Origin: Flammeovirga sp. OC4
GTDB taxonomy: Bacteria; Bacteroidota; Bacteroidia; Cytophagales; Flammeovirgaceae
Assembly (NCBI RefSeq): GCF_000812565.1
Contig: NZ_JTAM01000031.1
Coordinates: 35,484-99,483, forward strand
DNA: 64,000 nucleotides
Reading direction: 5' to 3'
In this document: piece by piece, positions 1-8,969 of the stretch
Numbering within the stretch: position 1 is the stretch's first letter
Layout: each line of letters begins with the position of its first letter
Translations under genes and position numbers: made by a program
Notes under the pieces: model-generated
Told to the model about the DNA's origin: nothing
Databases searched by the model: none
Seen by the model: the letters and a program-made list of their open reading frames with translations, nothing else

Positions 1-252
1 ATTGAAATAAGGAGTGAACGTTTGATCTGACATTTGATGGTATAACCCTTCCGCCAATTCTAATGCGAGGTATTCATAACTCTCTATATTTTCTAAAGCT
101 CCATGATGGTCATTAAAAATGACTGTATTTTCTTCTATAGAAACCTTTGTGTGTTCTTCAGTTCTTAGTGCCATGATGGCTTGTTCTTTGGTTTGAGCGA
201 ATAAAAGGGTATTGAAAAGGATAAAGGCGAAAGTAAAAGCGATTTTTTTCAT
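1..252 (-). CDS. Exported protein of unknown function (N-terminal part only)
   Basis: The gene reads leftward out of the window, so only about the first 84 codons are present. The start at 252 is followed by a typical signal peptide: Met-Lys-Lys-Ile, a hydrophobic stretch, and a likely cleavage after LLFAQ near residue 20. The mature part begins TKEQAIMALRTEEHTKVSIE and shows no domain I recognise. It lies 72 bp downstream of the metallo-hydrolase gene on the same strand, separated only by a weak hairpin, so the two may be co-transcribed. An envelope or periplasmic location is inferred from the signal peptide; the function is unknown. Confidence 0.7.
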   Translation of the reverse strand, partial: MKKIAFTFAFILFNTLLFAQTKEQAIMALRTEEHTKVSIEENTVIFNDHHGALENIESYEYLALELAEGLYHQMSDQTFTPYFN

Positions 253-267
253 GATTTTTTGATTAGT

Positions 268-292
268 GGCCAGCCTTTAAATAAGGCTGACC
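268..292 (-). terminator. Weak intergenic hairpin after the metallo-hydrolase gene
   Basis: Arms 268-277 and 283-292 pair over ten positions with one mismatch and a 5-nt loop. No T-run follows on the minus strand, so it may be a weak terminator or only a processing hairpin between two leftward genes. Confidence 0.35.
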
Positions 293-324
293 TGATGGAT
301 AAATAAATTGTTGTAAGGCTGTTT

Positions 325-1884
325 TTATTCTTCTATGTTATCAAGTTTATAATCTCTATTCTTGATGAAATTTCCATCCTTATCGAAATCTGTTCTTCTT
401 CTCTTCATTGAAGAAGGAATTTTTTCTATAGGAACAAAGATGGGTTTGTCTGAAGGCCATACGTAAGTCAACTCAGGTTGGTATCCTTCAGGATAGTATT
501 CTTCTGGTTTGTACTGCATATCTCTGATATACTGATTTTGCATGTCCTCTCTTTTCTTTCTTGGTACTGGTACAACCATACCTCCATTTTCAGCAACTTG
601 AGATCCAGCTTGTGGAGGTGTTGCGTTTGGGTAATCAGGTATTTGACCATCTCTAACCCAAATCTTATCCTTCGTTACATTCACAACTACACCGTCAAAT
701 CCAAAGTGGAAAGGTCCATTGTAATGCTCTCTTACCTCAGCTACCATTTCATTGTTAGCATATAAATCATCGGTAGTATGCGTAGCCATGGCTAATCTAG
801 GATTAGCATCGCTGTATAATTTACCGGCTGCATAAGCAGGGTTATGGTGTGTATCAATTGTATATCTAGTCAATACAGCAGGAACACCGTAAACTTGAGA
901 TGATATCGCTACAACTTCTACCTGCATCTCTGTAATTAATACATCTGCATCTTTACCATATTTGGCGGTTAATTTGTTGGGTCTACCATCACCAGAGAAA
1001 ACGACAGACATTCCTTTGTATTCCACTCTGTAAGCTGAAGCACCGTCTTTACAGTGTGCTTGTTGCCAGTGAATCACTTTTATTCCATCTTTGTCGTATA
1101 CAACACCACCATCATCAGTAAAATCAAATTCGTTGACTTCAATTTCCCATCCTCTACCAATAGGGAATACATCAAAAGCATCTCTATGCCATTCGGTCAT
1201 CATTTTCATACCTTCTACCATGTGGGCTGTACCGTATTTTGGTTCAGACCCTGAAGGTCCAGTTACTCTTAATGGCTCATTCCATCTACCATTCCAAGCG
1301 CCAAACATATAAACATAAGGCAATGCACCATAGTGATCCACGTGTAAGTGTGTCAAGAAAATATCGTTGATTTCATTTAATGCTAGACCTGCTCCGACAA
1401 AATTGGCTACAGAGCCTTCTCCGATGTCAAAAACGAGGTTTTTACCATTCCCAAACTGTATTAAAATAGAAGTGTTGGCTTGTCCGGGACGAATCATTGG
1501 GGAAGATCCCATAAATATGATTCTGATTTCATCTTCTAATAAGTCTTCTGTGTTGGGGTACCAATTGGCAGCGGATACCATATGACTCATTGGTGCAATT
1601 CCATCAAACATTAATCCTTCATTCCATCTTCCTAATGGAAGACCAGCCGTTAAAGCAACTTTCAATTGAGTAGTATCTGTTTGGAAAACATCTTGTTGAT
1701 TTTTTAAATCATTGATATCTTCAGTAACAACAGATTCTTTATTGTTAACATAACCAGCAGCTTTAGTACCGGTTCCTTTGTAATCACCTTTATATTGATT
1801 TGGTCCTTGATCGTCTTGTGCATTGATAAATGGGATAAAGCTAATACTTAAGATGACTAGTTGTAGCAAGAATTTATTTTTCAT
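325..1884 (-). CDS. Exported metallo-beta-lactamase-fold hydrolase
   Basis: The 519-residue protein starts with a signal peptide (hydrophobic stretch, likely cleavage after FINAQ near residue 22). A metallo-beta-lactamase fold follows a non-conserved N-terminal region of about 110 residues. The metal motif T-H-L-H-V-D-H lies at residues 178-184. A later His in WQQAHCKDG and the Asp in VFSGDGR fit the remaining ligands of the tRNase Z/arylsulfatase-like branch. The C-terminal 120 residues are proline- and tyrosine-rich and not recognisable. A soluble periplasmic hydrolase acting on an ester or phosphodiester is likely from the fold, but the substrate cannot be read from sequence. Two near-identical palindromes lie 37-148 bp upstream and suggest control by a TetR-type repressor. 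Confidence 0.85.
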   Translation of the reverse strand: MKNKFLLQLVILSISFIPFINAQDDQGPNQYKGDYKGTGTKAAGYVNNKESVVTEDINDLKNQQDVFQTDTTQLKVALTAGLPLGRWNEGLMFDGIAPMSHMVSAANWYPNTEDLLEDEIRIIFMGSSPMIRPGQANTSILIQFGNGKNLVFDIGEGSVANFVGAGLALNEINDIFLTHLHVDHYGALPYVYMFGAWNGRWNEPLRVTGPSGSEPKYGTAHMVEGMKMMTEWHRDAFDVFPIGRGWEIEVNEFDFTDDGGVVYDKDGIKVIHWQQAHCKDGASAYRVEYKGMSVVFSGDGRPNKLTAKYGKDADVLITEMQVEVVAISSQVYGVPAVLTRYTIDTHHNPAYAAGKLYSDANPRLAMATHTTDDLYANNEMVAEVREHYNGPFHFGFDGVVVNVTKDKIWVRDGQIPDYPNATPPQAGSQVAENGGMVVPVPRKKREDMQNQYIRDMQYKPEEYYPEGYQPELTYVWPSDKPIFVPIEKIPSSMKRRRTDFDKDGNFIKNRDYKLDNIEE

Positions 1885-1920
1885 GATTGTAGTATAAGAA
1901 AGTAAATTATTATTTTAACT

Positions 1921-1938
1921 TTTAACCAAATGGTTAAA
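1921..1938. promoter_or_regulatory. TetR-type palindrome, proximal copy
   Basis: The site reads tttaacca-aa-tggttaaa: two 8-bp arms around a 2-bp spacer, 37 bp upstream of the metallo-hydrolase start. The AACC...GGTT core is typical of TetR-family operators in Bacteroidota. No TetR gene is in the window. Confidence 0.6.
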
Positions 1939-2014
1939 TTCAGGATCTGAAGATCGAATATTAGAAATGTATTTTTTTCTAATCTGTTTTATCATTTATT
2001 TTTCGAATGATATA

Positions 2015-2032
2015 GTTAACCAAACGGTTAAA
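2015..2032. promoter_or_regulatory. TetR-type palindrome, distal copy
   Basis: This second copy, ttaacc-aaac-ggttaa, lies about 94 bp (nine helical turns) from the first. It sits between the metallo-hydrolase start and the end of the glucosaminidase gene. It differs from the proximal copy at two positions, which suggests a paired operator rather than chance. Confidence 0.6.
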
Positions 2033-2086
2033 TTTTAAATAGGTTTCATATTAAACGAATATTTAATCTCTTTAACAGCTTTGTTA

Positions 2087-2650
2087 TTACATATCGTCTA
2101 ATTGATATAACTGATATCTTTCTATTAAATCAATGATTTTTTGGCTGTATTGGGGGTCTGTAGCATATCCGGCTTCTTGTAAACCTATTGCCCACTTTCT
2201 ATAGTTTTTTATATTGATTTTAAACAAATGAAGATACCAAGGCCTTGAAGTAATGAAATGGCCATAATCCCAAAAGGATGTTTTTACTGTTGGATAAGCA
2301 CGGAAACATTCTTGATATTTATCGTCGGAGTGTTGTACACGGTGACCTTTCCAATCTTCACCACACTTAATTCCGAAGTGATTATTGGATTTCTGAGAGA
2401 GTGTACTGTTACCGAAAGAAGTTTCAAGCATAGCCTGTGCTAAGATAACACTAGCAGGGATCTTAAATTCTTTCATGGTTTGAACCGCTAAATACCCATA
2501 AGAGACTACATACTCATGGTAAGTATATAGTTTTTGAGGTTGTTCGTTTAATTTATATTGTTTTTGATCTAGTTCTCTATTTTTTGTGAATGAAGTAAGG
2601 ACAATCGAACATAAAACTAACATCAAAAACATCTTCTTAGATGTAGTCAT
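2087..2650 (-). CDS. Exported GH73 glucosaminidase (peptidoglycan hydrolase)
   Basis: A glucosaminidase domain fills the C-terminal two thirds. Typical stretches are ASVILAQAMLETSFGNS with the probable catalytic Glu, NNHFGIKC, and a Y-x-S-F-x-D-Y/H type segment seen here as VKTSFWDYGHFI. GH73 enzymes cut N-acetylglucosaminyl bonds in peptidoglycan during growth or separation. An in-frame ATG exists at 2686, but the one at 2650 puts Thr-Ser-Lys-Lys directly before the hydrophobic signal segment FLMLVLCSIVLTS and is preferred. At about 187 residues the enzyme is short, with no SH3 or LysM cell-wall-binding domain. It is transcribed leftward toward the metallo-hydrolase. Confidence 0.85.
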   Translation of the reverse strand: MTTSKKMFLMLVLCSIVLTSFTKNRELDQKQYKLNEQPQKLYTYHEYVVSYGYLAVQTMKEFKIPASVILAQAMLETSFGNSTLSQKSNNHFGIKCGEDWKGHRVQHSDDKYQECFRAYPTVKTSFWDYGHFITSRPWYLHLFKINIKNYRKWAIGLQEAGYATDPQYSQKIIDLIERYQLYQLDDM

Positions 2651-2713
2651 AAAATTGTGGTGCAGTAATTTAAGCAGGTGGTTCATTGCTCCACATGCTT
2701 CACGTAATTGATA

Positions 2714-2750
2714 TAAAAAAAGTCTAGTGATAAGGGGAAATCACTAGACT
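2714..2750 (-). terminator. Rho-independent terminator of the ravA-viaA pair
   Basis: Arms 2721-2731 and 2740-2750 form a perfect 11-bp stem with an 8-nt loop. On the minus strand it is followed by a run of six T. Confidence 0.9.
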
Positions 2751-2836
2751 ACAAAAGTATTACAATTTTTAATATTATTTCTAAGTTGCAATTTCAATCA
2801 CTCGTGCTTTGTGTTAAATGATTGATGTAAAGCTCC

Positions 2837-4324
2837 TTATTTTTTACGTCTGAACTTCTTAATTTTCTTCGCAAACTCTAGTAAACTATCTTTTCTACTG
2901 GCTCTATATTTCCAAACTACATCAAAAGGTTTGAGTTCTGGAGCATTCTCAGGACCAAAAGTAACCGCAAAGAATCGGCTGTCTTTCGATTGTGCTTTTC
3001 TTAGTTTATGAAGTACCGGTGTTTCCAAAGGAGGTATTTTACCATCAGTGATCAGCATCAAATCAGCTTTCCTGTAATCTTCTGATTGCATAGATTCAAT
3101 AGCGGCTTGTAAAGCAGGACCTGCATTCGTTCCTGCACTAAATGACATCGATAAGAATTCAATCAATGGCTCTAATCCATTATGAAGGTTGCTTAAGTCG
3201 ATGGTTTTGATTTCATCTTCCGTAGCACCAAAAGAGAAAAGCAGGCACTTCCTTTTGTTCTCAAGGGCCATTTTCATGACTGCAAAACATAACGTCTTAG
3301 CAATCTGTTCTGGTTTACCAAGCATAGAAGCACTAGTATCAATACACAAGAGCATCGGCCCCATGACGTCTTCTTTTGTGCTAGCCTTCTGCGTTTCTTT
3401 GCTTTCGTCTTTTTGAGGTGGACGATCTTCTGCTTTCAGCTCAAAAGTTTGTAGTTTATGTTCCACAAACTTTTTATAGAAAAGCAGTTCAGTGTCTTCA
3501 TTACCCAGTAAAGCAGCTTCAGCAGGAAGGATTTGAGAAAGGTCGTCACTTTCATGTACACCTATCAAAGATTCTTTACCATGAGTGAAGGTTCTTCTAA
3601 AAGGTTTGATGGTGATTTCCTGTAATTGTTCTCTTTCTTCCTCCAGTTCTGCACTGGCATATCGTCCCAACAGATCTACCAATTCTTTGAGCATTTCCTC
3701 ATCTTCCAACAATCGGTCATAACGAGATAGAACTTCAAAGCCCGTATGTTGCCACTGTCCTTTGGCTTTTTCAAAACCAAGCCCAAGGTGGTCCATCAAT
3801 TGGCTCACCAAGTGTTGTGATTTATCAAACTTATTGGCGTTGTCGCTTAACTTCTGACGGAGTTGATCTTGTCTTTTTTGTGTTTTACCACTCAAGATTT
3901 TACGCATCGTTTCCATCAGTTTGTTCATCACACCTTTGGAATTATGCCCTTTGTCTCCTTTTGCATTGCCAGAACGCATTCCGAAAGGTAAACTCAAACG
4001 CTTTTTCTGTCTTTCGATTTGTGGAACTTCTGAAGAACTTTCTGCAATTTCTTCTATATGCGTGACAATCTCTTTGATCACATGTTCACGCAATGAGGTA
4101 TGTCTTTGGATGGATTCCCTGAGACCGGGAGTGTCAAGGATATCATCAATGACATCTTTATAACCAAGGGCCATATCTGAGAAATTAGAATTCAAAATCT
4201 CAGGTTCATGACCCTTGGCAATTTCTGAAAGGTATGTGGCTAAAATCTCACGATCTTCAGATTCACCCAGGGAAGAAAACATTTTAAATTTTTCTATTTC
4301 CTCAAAGGATGTTCTAGCCTCCAT
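2837..4324 (-). CDS. viaA: ViaA-like von Willebrand factor A protein
   Basis: The 495-residue cytoplasmic protein has a long helical N-terminal region and a C-terminal VWA domain from about residue 320. The MIDAS metal site is visible as D329-T-S-A-S333, with the later SAGTNAGPAL (Thr) and LITDGK (Asp) segments. ViaA is the VWA partner of the MoxR ATPase RavA. In E. coli the pair is tied to respiratory complexes and aminoglycoside sensitivity. The length is close to the usual 480 or so. The start overlaps the last 11 bp of the upstream ravA-like gene, so the two are co-transcribed and translationally coupled. A strong terminator follows. Confidence 0.88.
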   Translation of the reverse strand: MEARTSFEEIEKFKMFSSLGESEDREILATYLSEIAKGHEPEILNSNFSDMALGYKDVIDDILDTPGLRESIQRHTSLREHVIKEIVTHIEEIAESSSEVPQIERQKKRLSLPFGMRSGNAKGDKGHNSKGVMNKLMETMRKILSGKTQKRQDQLRQKLSDNANKFDKSQHLVSQLMDHLGLGFEKAKGQWQHTGFEVLSRYDRLLEDEEMLKELVDLLGRYASAELEEEREQLQEITIKPFRRTFTHGKESLIGVHESDDLSQILPAEAALLGNEDTELLFYKKFVEHKLQTFELKAEDRPPQKDESKETQKASTKEDVMGPMLLCIDTSASMLGKPEQIAKTLCFAVMKMALENKRKCLLFSFGATEDEIKTIDLSNLHNGLEPLIEFLSMSFSAGTNAGPALQAAIESMQSEDYRKADLMLITDGKIPPLETPVLHKLRKAQSKDSRFFAVTFGPENAPELKPFDVVWKYRASRKDSLLEFAKKIKKFRRKK

Positions 4325-5864
4325 AGCTTCGTTTTAATTTTTCGGTTTGTAGTTTGTAGTTCAAGACCAATTTCCATAAGTCATTCAAACTTTCGTCAAT
4401 CAATGATCTCCAGTTTTCTGAAAGGAAAATATTCTTACCTACACCTTCTTCTCTACTATGTCTTACCTCTTCAATTTCACGTGAAATCTTATCAAGGTAT
4501 TTCAATAATAGATCCGCTTCTTTATTCAATTGTTCTCTTACATCTTCTGTAATCGACTTAGAAACTTTACCGATTCTATGTTCTTTAGAAGACTTCAATT
4601 TATACTTATGATAGTCGTGACCTAATCGTACTTCAATCTCTGTATCTGAGACTTTTCCGATGGTAAAGCTCTCACTTCTACCTGTATTGGTATATAAGTT
4701 CACTTCTGAAGAGCCTCTGCCCATCATGGCAAAATCATCTGCAAGGATTCTATTATTCATACTTGAGAAGCCTTCAATAATATGGTATTCTCCATCTACA
4801 ACTGTAGGAGCTTCCATATACAATTCTTTCTCCTCTTTCGTTTGATCCTCTACATCATTTGTGAAAGTTTCTAATTGGGAGCGAACCGTTTCCATACTGT
4901 ATTTCGCACTCCAACCGTATTTCTGTACGGCTCTTGTTACCCATTGTCTCACCATATCAATTTGGTCCGGTGAGTGCCAGATACAGTTGGCAATCAAGAA
5001 ACAATCTGAAAGGTCTACTCTTTCTCTACCATTCATAAAGGCAGAAGTACGGATCAGACGAACAATTTTGTGCCATCTACGGTCAGAAACATAAATGTTT
5101 TTATCAACTTCCGTACCCGTAGATTGATTAAATCTTTCGATATATTTTCTGACGATAGAAATCACGCTCAATACTTCCAAAGGTACTTTGACTGAATCAA
5201 TCAGTGGACTCCAGCTGTCGACCTCTGTTTCATCAAACTTCAATTCTTCTCTAACTACCGGATTCGTTAGTTTTGAAGAAGTGATCATATCAAAGAATTT
5301 CTGCTCATCAATGATTCTATCCACGTATACACGAACCAGAAAACGGTCCCATATCGCTTCCAGTCCTTCGCCCTTGGCAGGCAACTCATTGGATGCAGAA
5401 AGTAATGCGTGTACTTTTACCTCAATTTCTTGCTCACCATTTCTAAATACTTTCTCATTCAAAACAGTCAATAACGCATTTTGAATGGATGGACCTGCTT
5501 TCCAAATTTCATCTAAGAATACGACTGAAGAGCCAGGAAGATAGTTGTCAGTAAGACGTTCGTACTTATCTTCTTTACTTAACTTTGAAATGGAAATAGG
5601 ACCAAAGATTTCGTCAGGTGTACTGAATCTATTCATCAGATACTCAAAGGAATCTCCTCCTTTAAAAGCATATTTCAAACGACGAGCAATCATACTTTTA
5701 CCAACACCGGGAGGGCCTAGCATAAAAATACTTTCGCCAGCAATTGCACTCAACAAGGCGAGTGACAGAACATCTTCTTTTTCGTGAAGATCTTCTCCCA
5801 ATAAGGATAGTAGTTTCTTAGAGCGCTTTCTTACATCAAAAGCTACTTTCGAGAGTTCGTCCAT
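4314..5864 (-). CDS. ravA: RavA-like MoxR-family AAA+ ATPase
   Basis: The 516-residue protein has the AAA+ module of the MoxR group at its N-terminus: Walker A GPPGVGKS at 50-57, Walker B VVFLDE at 114-119, sensor-1 SASNE at 156-160 and an arginine-containing DRFLVR segment. The C-terminal part (about 330-516) is charged and helical, as in RavA. RavA hexamers act as chaperone-like ATPases together with ViaA, which is encoded next with an 11-bp overlap. Length and gene order match the enterobacterial operon. Substrate proteins here are unknown. It is the first gene of the pair; 278 bp separate it from the transporter gene on the left of the map. Confidence 0.9.
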   Translation of the reverse strand: MDELSKVAFDVRKRSKKLLSLLGEDLHEKEDVLSLALLSAIAGESIFMLGPPGVGKSMIARRLKYAFKGGDSFEYLMNRFSTPDEIFGPISISKLSKEDKYERLTDNYLPGSSVVFLDEIWKAGPSIQNALLTVLNEKVFRNGEQEIEVKVHALLSASNELPAKGEGLEAIWDRFLVRVYVDRIIDEQKFFDMITSSKLTNPVVREELKFDETEVDSWSPLIDSVKVPLEVLSVISIVRKYIERFNQSTGTEVDKNIYVSDRRWHKIVRLIRTSAFMNGRERVDLSDCFLIANCIWHSPDQIDMVRQWVTRAVQKYGWSAKYSMETVRSQLETFTNDVEDQTKEEKELYMEAPTVVDGEYHIIEGFSSMNNRILADDFAMMGRGSSEVNLYTNTGRSESFTIGKVSDTEIEVRLGHDYHKYKLKSSKEHRIGKVSKSITEDVREQLNKEADLLLKYLDKISREIEEVRHSREEGVGKNIFLSENWRSLIDESLNDLWKLVLNYKLQTEKLKRSYGG

Positions 5865-6142
5865 CTGTTATTCTATGAGATAAAATATAATCGATTCTGA
5901 TAAAAACGACATGCGTTATTTATGCGTGCGTTAAAAGGGCCTCTTAATTTATAGTTTTTTTTCTACAAATCAGGGGACTTGTACTGTTTATGGCGAGAAA
6001 TTTAGAAATTGAAAGGGTACTAGAATATGATATAAACTACTTTTTAAGTGTTGTTTAATTAAAAATTGTTATAGAAAATGTTTTTTGAAGAATGTTTTAT
6101 TGGATTTAGTTAAAACTGATAGCATAACATTTCCTTGTGCTT

Positions 6143-6910
6143 TTAATACTGACTTAAGTCGTATAAAGTTTTAATTAGAAACAGAATTAAAATAACATTG
6201 AAAAAAGCTTTTACCCTTTTGGGATCTACTTTCATGACGAGTTCTGCTCCTATCCAACTTCCTGTAAAAGCACCTACAATACCTACTAATCCAAAATCCC
6301 AATAAACTAATCCTTCTATCATGAAAAAAGATAAAGCAGCTGTAGATGAAATCATGGCAAGGCTTTTTGAAAAGGCGACATTGACCATAACGGGTATATT
6401 ACTAAAGAAGGAAAGAATAAAAAAGCAGATGACACTTGTTCCAGGGCCAAAAAAACCACTGTAAAGACCAATAAAGAATGCCGTAGGAAAAACTACTTTA
6501 GAAGGTACACTCTCATCATACTTCCCTTCAGGTTTGGGGTGTTTTCGGTTATACCACTCGAGTAGAAATAGAAAGAGGATAATGGCTAACAGCAGGTAAA
6601 GCATGAATTTAGCATTCATCATTTTACTGAGCTTGGCACCAAAAATAGCCATCACCAAAGAAATACAACAAGCTATGATTAATTGTCGGTTGATTTTTAA
6701 TAAACCCTTCTGATGGTATTTAAAGGTTGCTGTAATTGAGGCAGTGGTAAGGATAACTTTGTTTGTCCCTAAAATAAATGCGTCAGGTAAACCTAAGTAA
6801 ATTAAGGCAGGTAATGATAGCATACCGCCTCCACCTGAGATTGATGTAATGACAGATGAAAAACAACATACCACAAACCAAAAAATGTATTTGTAAACCT
6901 GCTCGTCCAT
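6143..6910 (-). CDS. TauE/SafE-family membrane transporter
   Basis: The 255-residue protein is almost entirely hydrophobic with about eight membrane segments. It has the family's glycine-rich entry segment (SGGGGMLSLPALIYLGLP) and a repeated second half (GLYSGFFGPGTS). Members export sulfite, sulfoacetate or other organosulfur anions, or are uncharacterised, so the substrate is not known. It follows the SLC13-type gene on the same strand after 74 bp; the two could form an anion-transport unit. No terminator hairpin is seen after it. Confidence 0.85.
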   Translation of the reverse strand: MDEQVYKYIFWFVVCCFSSVITSISGGGGMLSLPALIYLGLPDAFILGTNKVILTTASITATFKYHQKGLLKINRQLIIACCISLVMAIFGAKLSKMMNAKFMLYLLLAIILFLFLLEWYNRKHPKPEGKYDESVPSKVVFPTAFFIGLYSGFFGPGTSVICFFILSFFSNIPVMVNVAFSKSLAMISSTAALSFFMIEGLVYWDFGLVGIVGAFTGSWIGAELVMKVDPKRVKAFFNVILILFLIKTLYDLSQY

Positions 6911-6984
6911 TATAATAAAAATAGGCTATAAAAAGGAGAGGTTGATTTGTCAATCGCACATAAAATAATCTCTCCACTGAAGCT

Positions 6985-8790
6985 CTAATATAGTTGATAG
7001 TAGAGTATTATGAAAATAATGCAGGTAGTACAATAAATCCCCATCAATGGAAGGCCAACTTTCATAAAATCTTTCGTTTTATATCCACCTGGACCATAAA
7101 CTATCCAGTTCGTTTGGTAACTGACGGGAGTTAAAAATGCAGCAGAGGCAGCAAAAGCGATGGCCACAAAGAATGGAGTACTTGGTAGCATTAGCATTTC
7201 GCTGACAGAGTATGCAATTGGAAAAACAATGGAAATGGCAGCAACATTGGTCACAAATGAGGTGAGTAAAACGGTGACTAAGAATAACCCAATTAGAACG
7301 CCAATAACGCCAAAAGGTAAAAAGATCGTAATGAACATTTTACTGACAATTTCAGATGCTCCAGATGAGATAAAGGCATCTCCTAGAGTGAGGGCAGACA
7401 TTAGTAGGATGATAAGGTCTAAATCAAGTTCTTTATTGACTGCATTAAAAGTGGTGGCTTTAATCACGAGTAAACCTGCAAATGCAAGAATTGCTCCCGT
7501 AAGAATTGAAATAATACCCGCAGCTACTGAAAAAGCAATTGCCATTAAAACACCAAGGTAGATGGCTTTGTTGAGATCTTTAACGACAGGTCTTTGACTT
7601 TCAATAGTGGATAACACGTAAAATTCTTTATACGACTTCATGTTAGAAAAGAAGGTATCACCGGCAGATAGCAGAAGCATATCCCCCGCCTGAAGACTGA
7701 TATTTTCTAATTCACCTGTTACTTTTTGTCCATTTCTATGAATAGCGATCAATTCAACATCATATTTCTCTTTAAAATTGATCTTGTTGATGTATTTCCC
7801 ATCTAAAAATGAGTTGGCAGGAATTACGGCTTCCACAATTTCAGAATCATCCTCATGGTTGGGTACATCTAAACCAAGGTCTGAGTTGACAATATTCATG
7901 ATATTTTCAGTTTGTCCCATGAACATCAACTGATCTTTATATTTGAAATTATAATCTTCGGGAATTGGTGTGATGACTTCTCCGTTTCGGTGCACCTCAA
8001 TTAAGTAAGCACCTTCAAACTTTTTAAGTTCTGAATTTGCTACTGTTTTACCGATCACTTTTGATGACCTATGTACTTCAAGTGCCATTAGGTATTCAGG
8101 AGCAATGGCTTTTGCATCATCAAAAACCTCTTTATTTTCTGGAAGTAGGTTATATCCAATCGTAACCAAATAGAGTATTCCTAAAAAAGTCACTAAAATA
8201 CCCAAATAAAGAAAGTCTGAATAGGCTAAAAGGGGTAAGTTGTTCGTTTCTATAAAACCATTAAGTACTAAATTGGTTGACGTTCCGATAATTGTAATCA
8301 TACCTCCTAAAATGGTACTGAAAGAAAGAGGTATTAATAGTTTAGAAGGATGTGCTCCCATTTTTTTACACCAATTGTAAACATATGGAGTGAGACCCGC
8401 CACCACGGGAGTATTATTGGTAAATGAAGATAGAAAAGCTGCAAATGAAATGACTTTAAGTAAAAAGAATTTTGGATTTTTTGATTTACCTATCATTCTA
8501 TCCAAAATAGCTTCTAAATTAAAGGTATGATAAAGGTTAGTCGTAACAATAACTAGCACAATGATTGTAGCTATTGAAGGGTTACTCATAGAGTGCAGAA
8601 TGTCGTTTGCAGAAATTATTCCAGTAACTAAAAGCACTATGACGCCCATAAAGAAAAGTAACGATGGTTTAATACGTTCTTTCAAGAGTCCTACAACAAC
8701 TAAAGAAACCGTGATTAAGACAATCCATTTTTCTACTTCATGGGGTAAATAATGACTTATGTATAGGGTGGGATGTAGAAACTTAGGCAT
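6985..8790 (-). CDS. SLC13/CitMHS-type anion permease with two TrkA-C domains
   Basis: The 601-residue protein has two hydrophobic halves around a soluble centre. Five or so membrane segments (about 20-205) lead to two RCK/TrkA-C regulatory modules (about 230-300 and 315-385, each ending with a GD-type turn), then six or seven more segments. The conserved family motifs SFTNNTPVVAGL and TSFVTNVAAI, one per half, mark the DASS/SLC13 fold. Such permeases move sulfate or dicarboxylates with sodium. The bacterial SLC13 proteins with paired TrkA-C domains are often called sulfate permeases. Its neighbour is a TauE-like protein, which makes a sulfur oxyanion plausible but unproven. Confidence 0.88.
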   Translation of the reverse strand: MPKFLHPTLYISHYLPHEVEKWIVLITVSLVVVGLLKERIKPSLLFFMGVIVLLVTGIISANDILHSMSNPSIATIIVLVIVTTNLYHTFNLEAILDRMIGKSKNPKFFLLKVISFAAFLSSFTNNTPVVAGLTPYVYNWCKKMGAHPSKLLIPLSFSTILGGMITIIGTSTNLVLNGFIETNNLPLLAYSDFLYLGILVTFLGILYLVTIGYNLLPENKEVFDDAKAIAPEYLMALEVHRSSKVIGKTVANSELKKFEGAYLIEVHRNGEVITPIPEDYNFKYKDQLMFMGQTENIMNIVNSDLGLDVPNHEDDSEIVEAVIPANSFLDGKYINKINFKEKYDVELIAIHRNGQKVTGELENISLQAGDMLLLSAGDTFFSNMKSYKEFYVLSTIESQRPVVKDLNKAIYLGVLMAIAFSVAAGIISILTGAILAFAGLLVIKATTFNAVNKELDLDLIILLMSALTLGDAFISSGASEIVSKMFITIFLPFGVIGVLIGLFLVTVLLTSFVTNVAAISIVFPIAYSVSEMLMLPSTPFFVAIAFAASAAFLTPVSYQTNWIVYGPGGYKTKDFMKVGLPLMGIYCTTCIIFIILYYQLY

Positions 8791-8934
8791 AGATTTGGGT
8801 TATAGGTTATAACCAATATAGACTTTTAGAGATTAGAAAAAAGTGATGATTATCAACGAAATATTGATAAAGATTAAAAAAAAATGCTTTTTCAAGAAGT
8901 AATGTAATCACTTGATTTGAAATATTAAATTCAT

Positions 8935-8951
8935 ATAGGAAAAAATCCTAT
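8935..8951. repeat. Inverted repeat just upstream of the PAS sensor gene
   Basis: atagga-aaaaa-tcctat forms 6-bp arms ending 18 bp before the start codon at 8970. It could be a protein-binding site or a small 5' UTR hairpin; no regulator is known. Confidence 0.35.
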
Positions 8952-8969
8952 TTTTTAGAGATATAAAGT

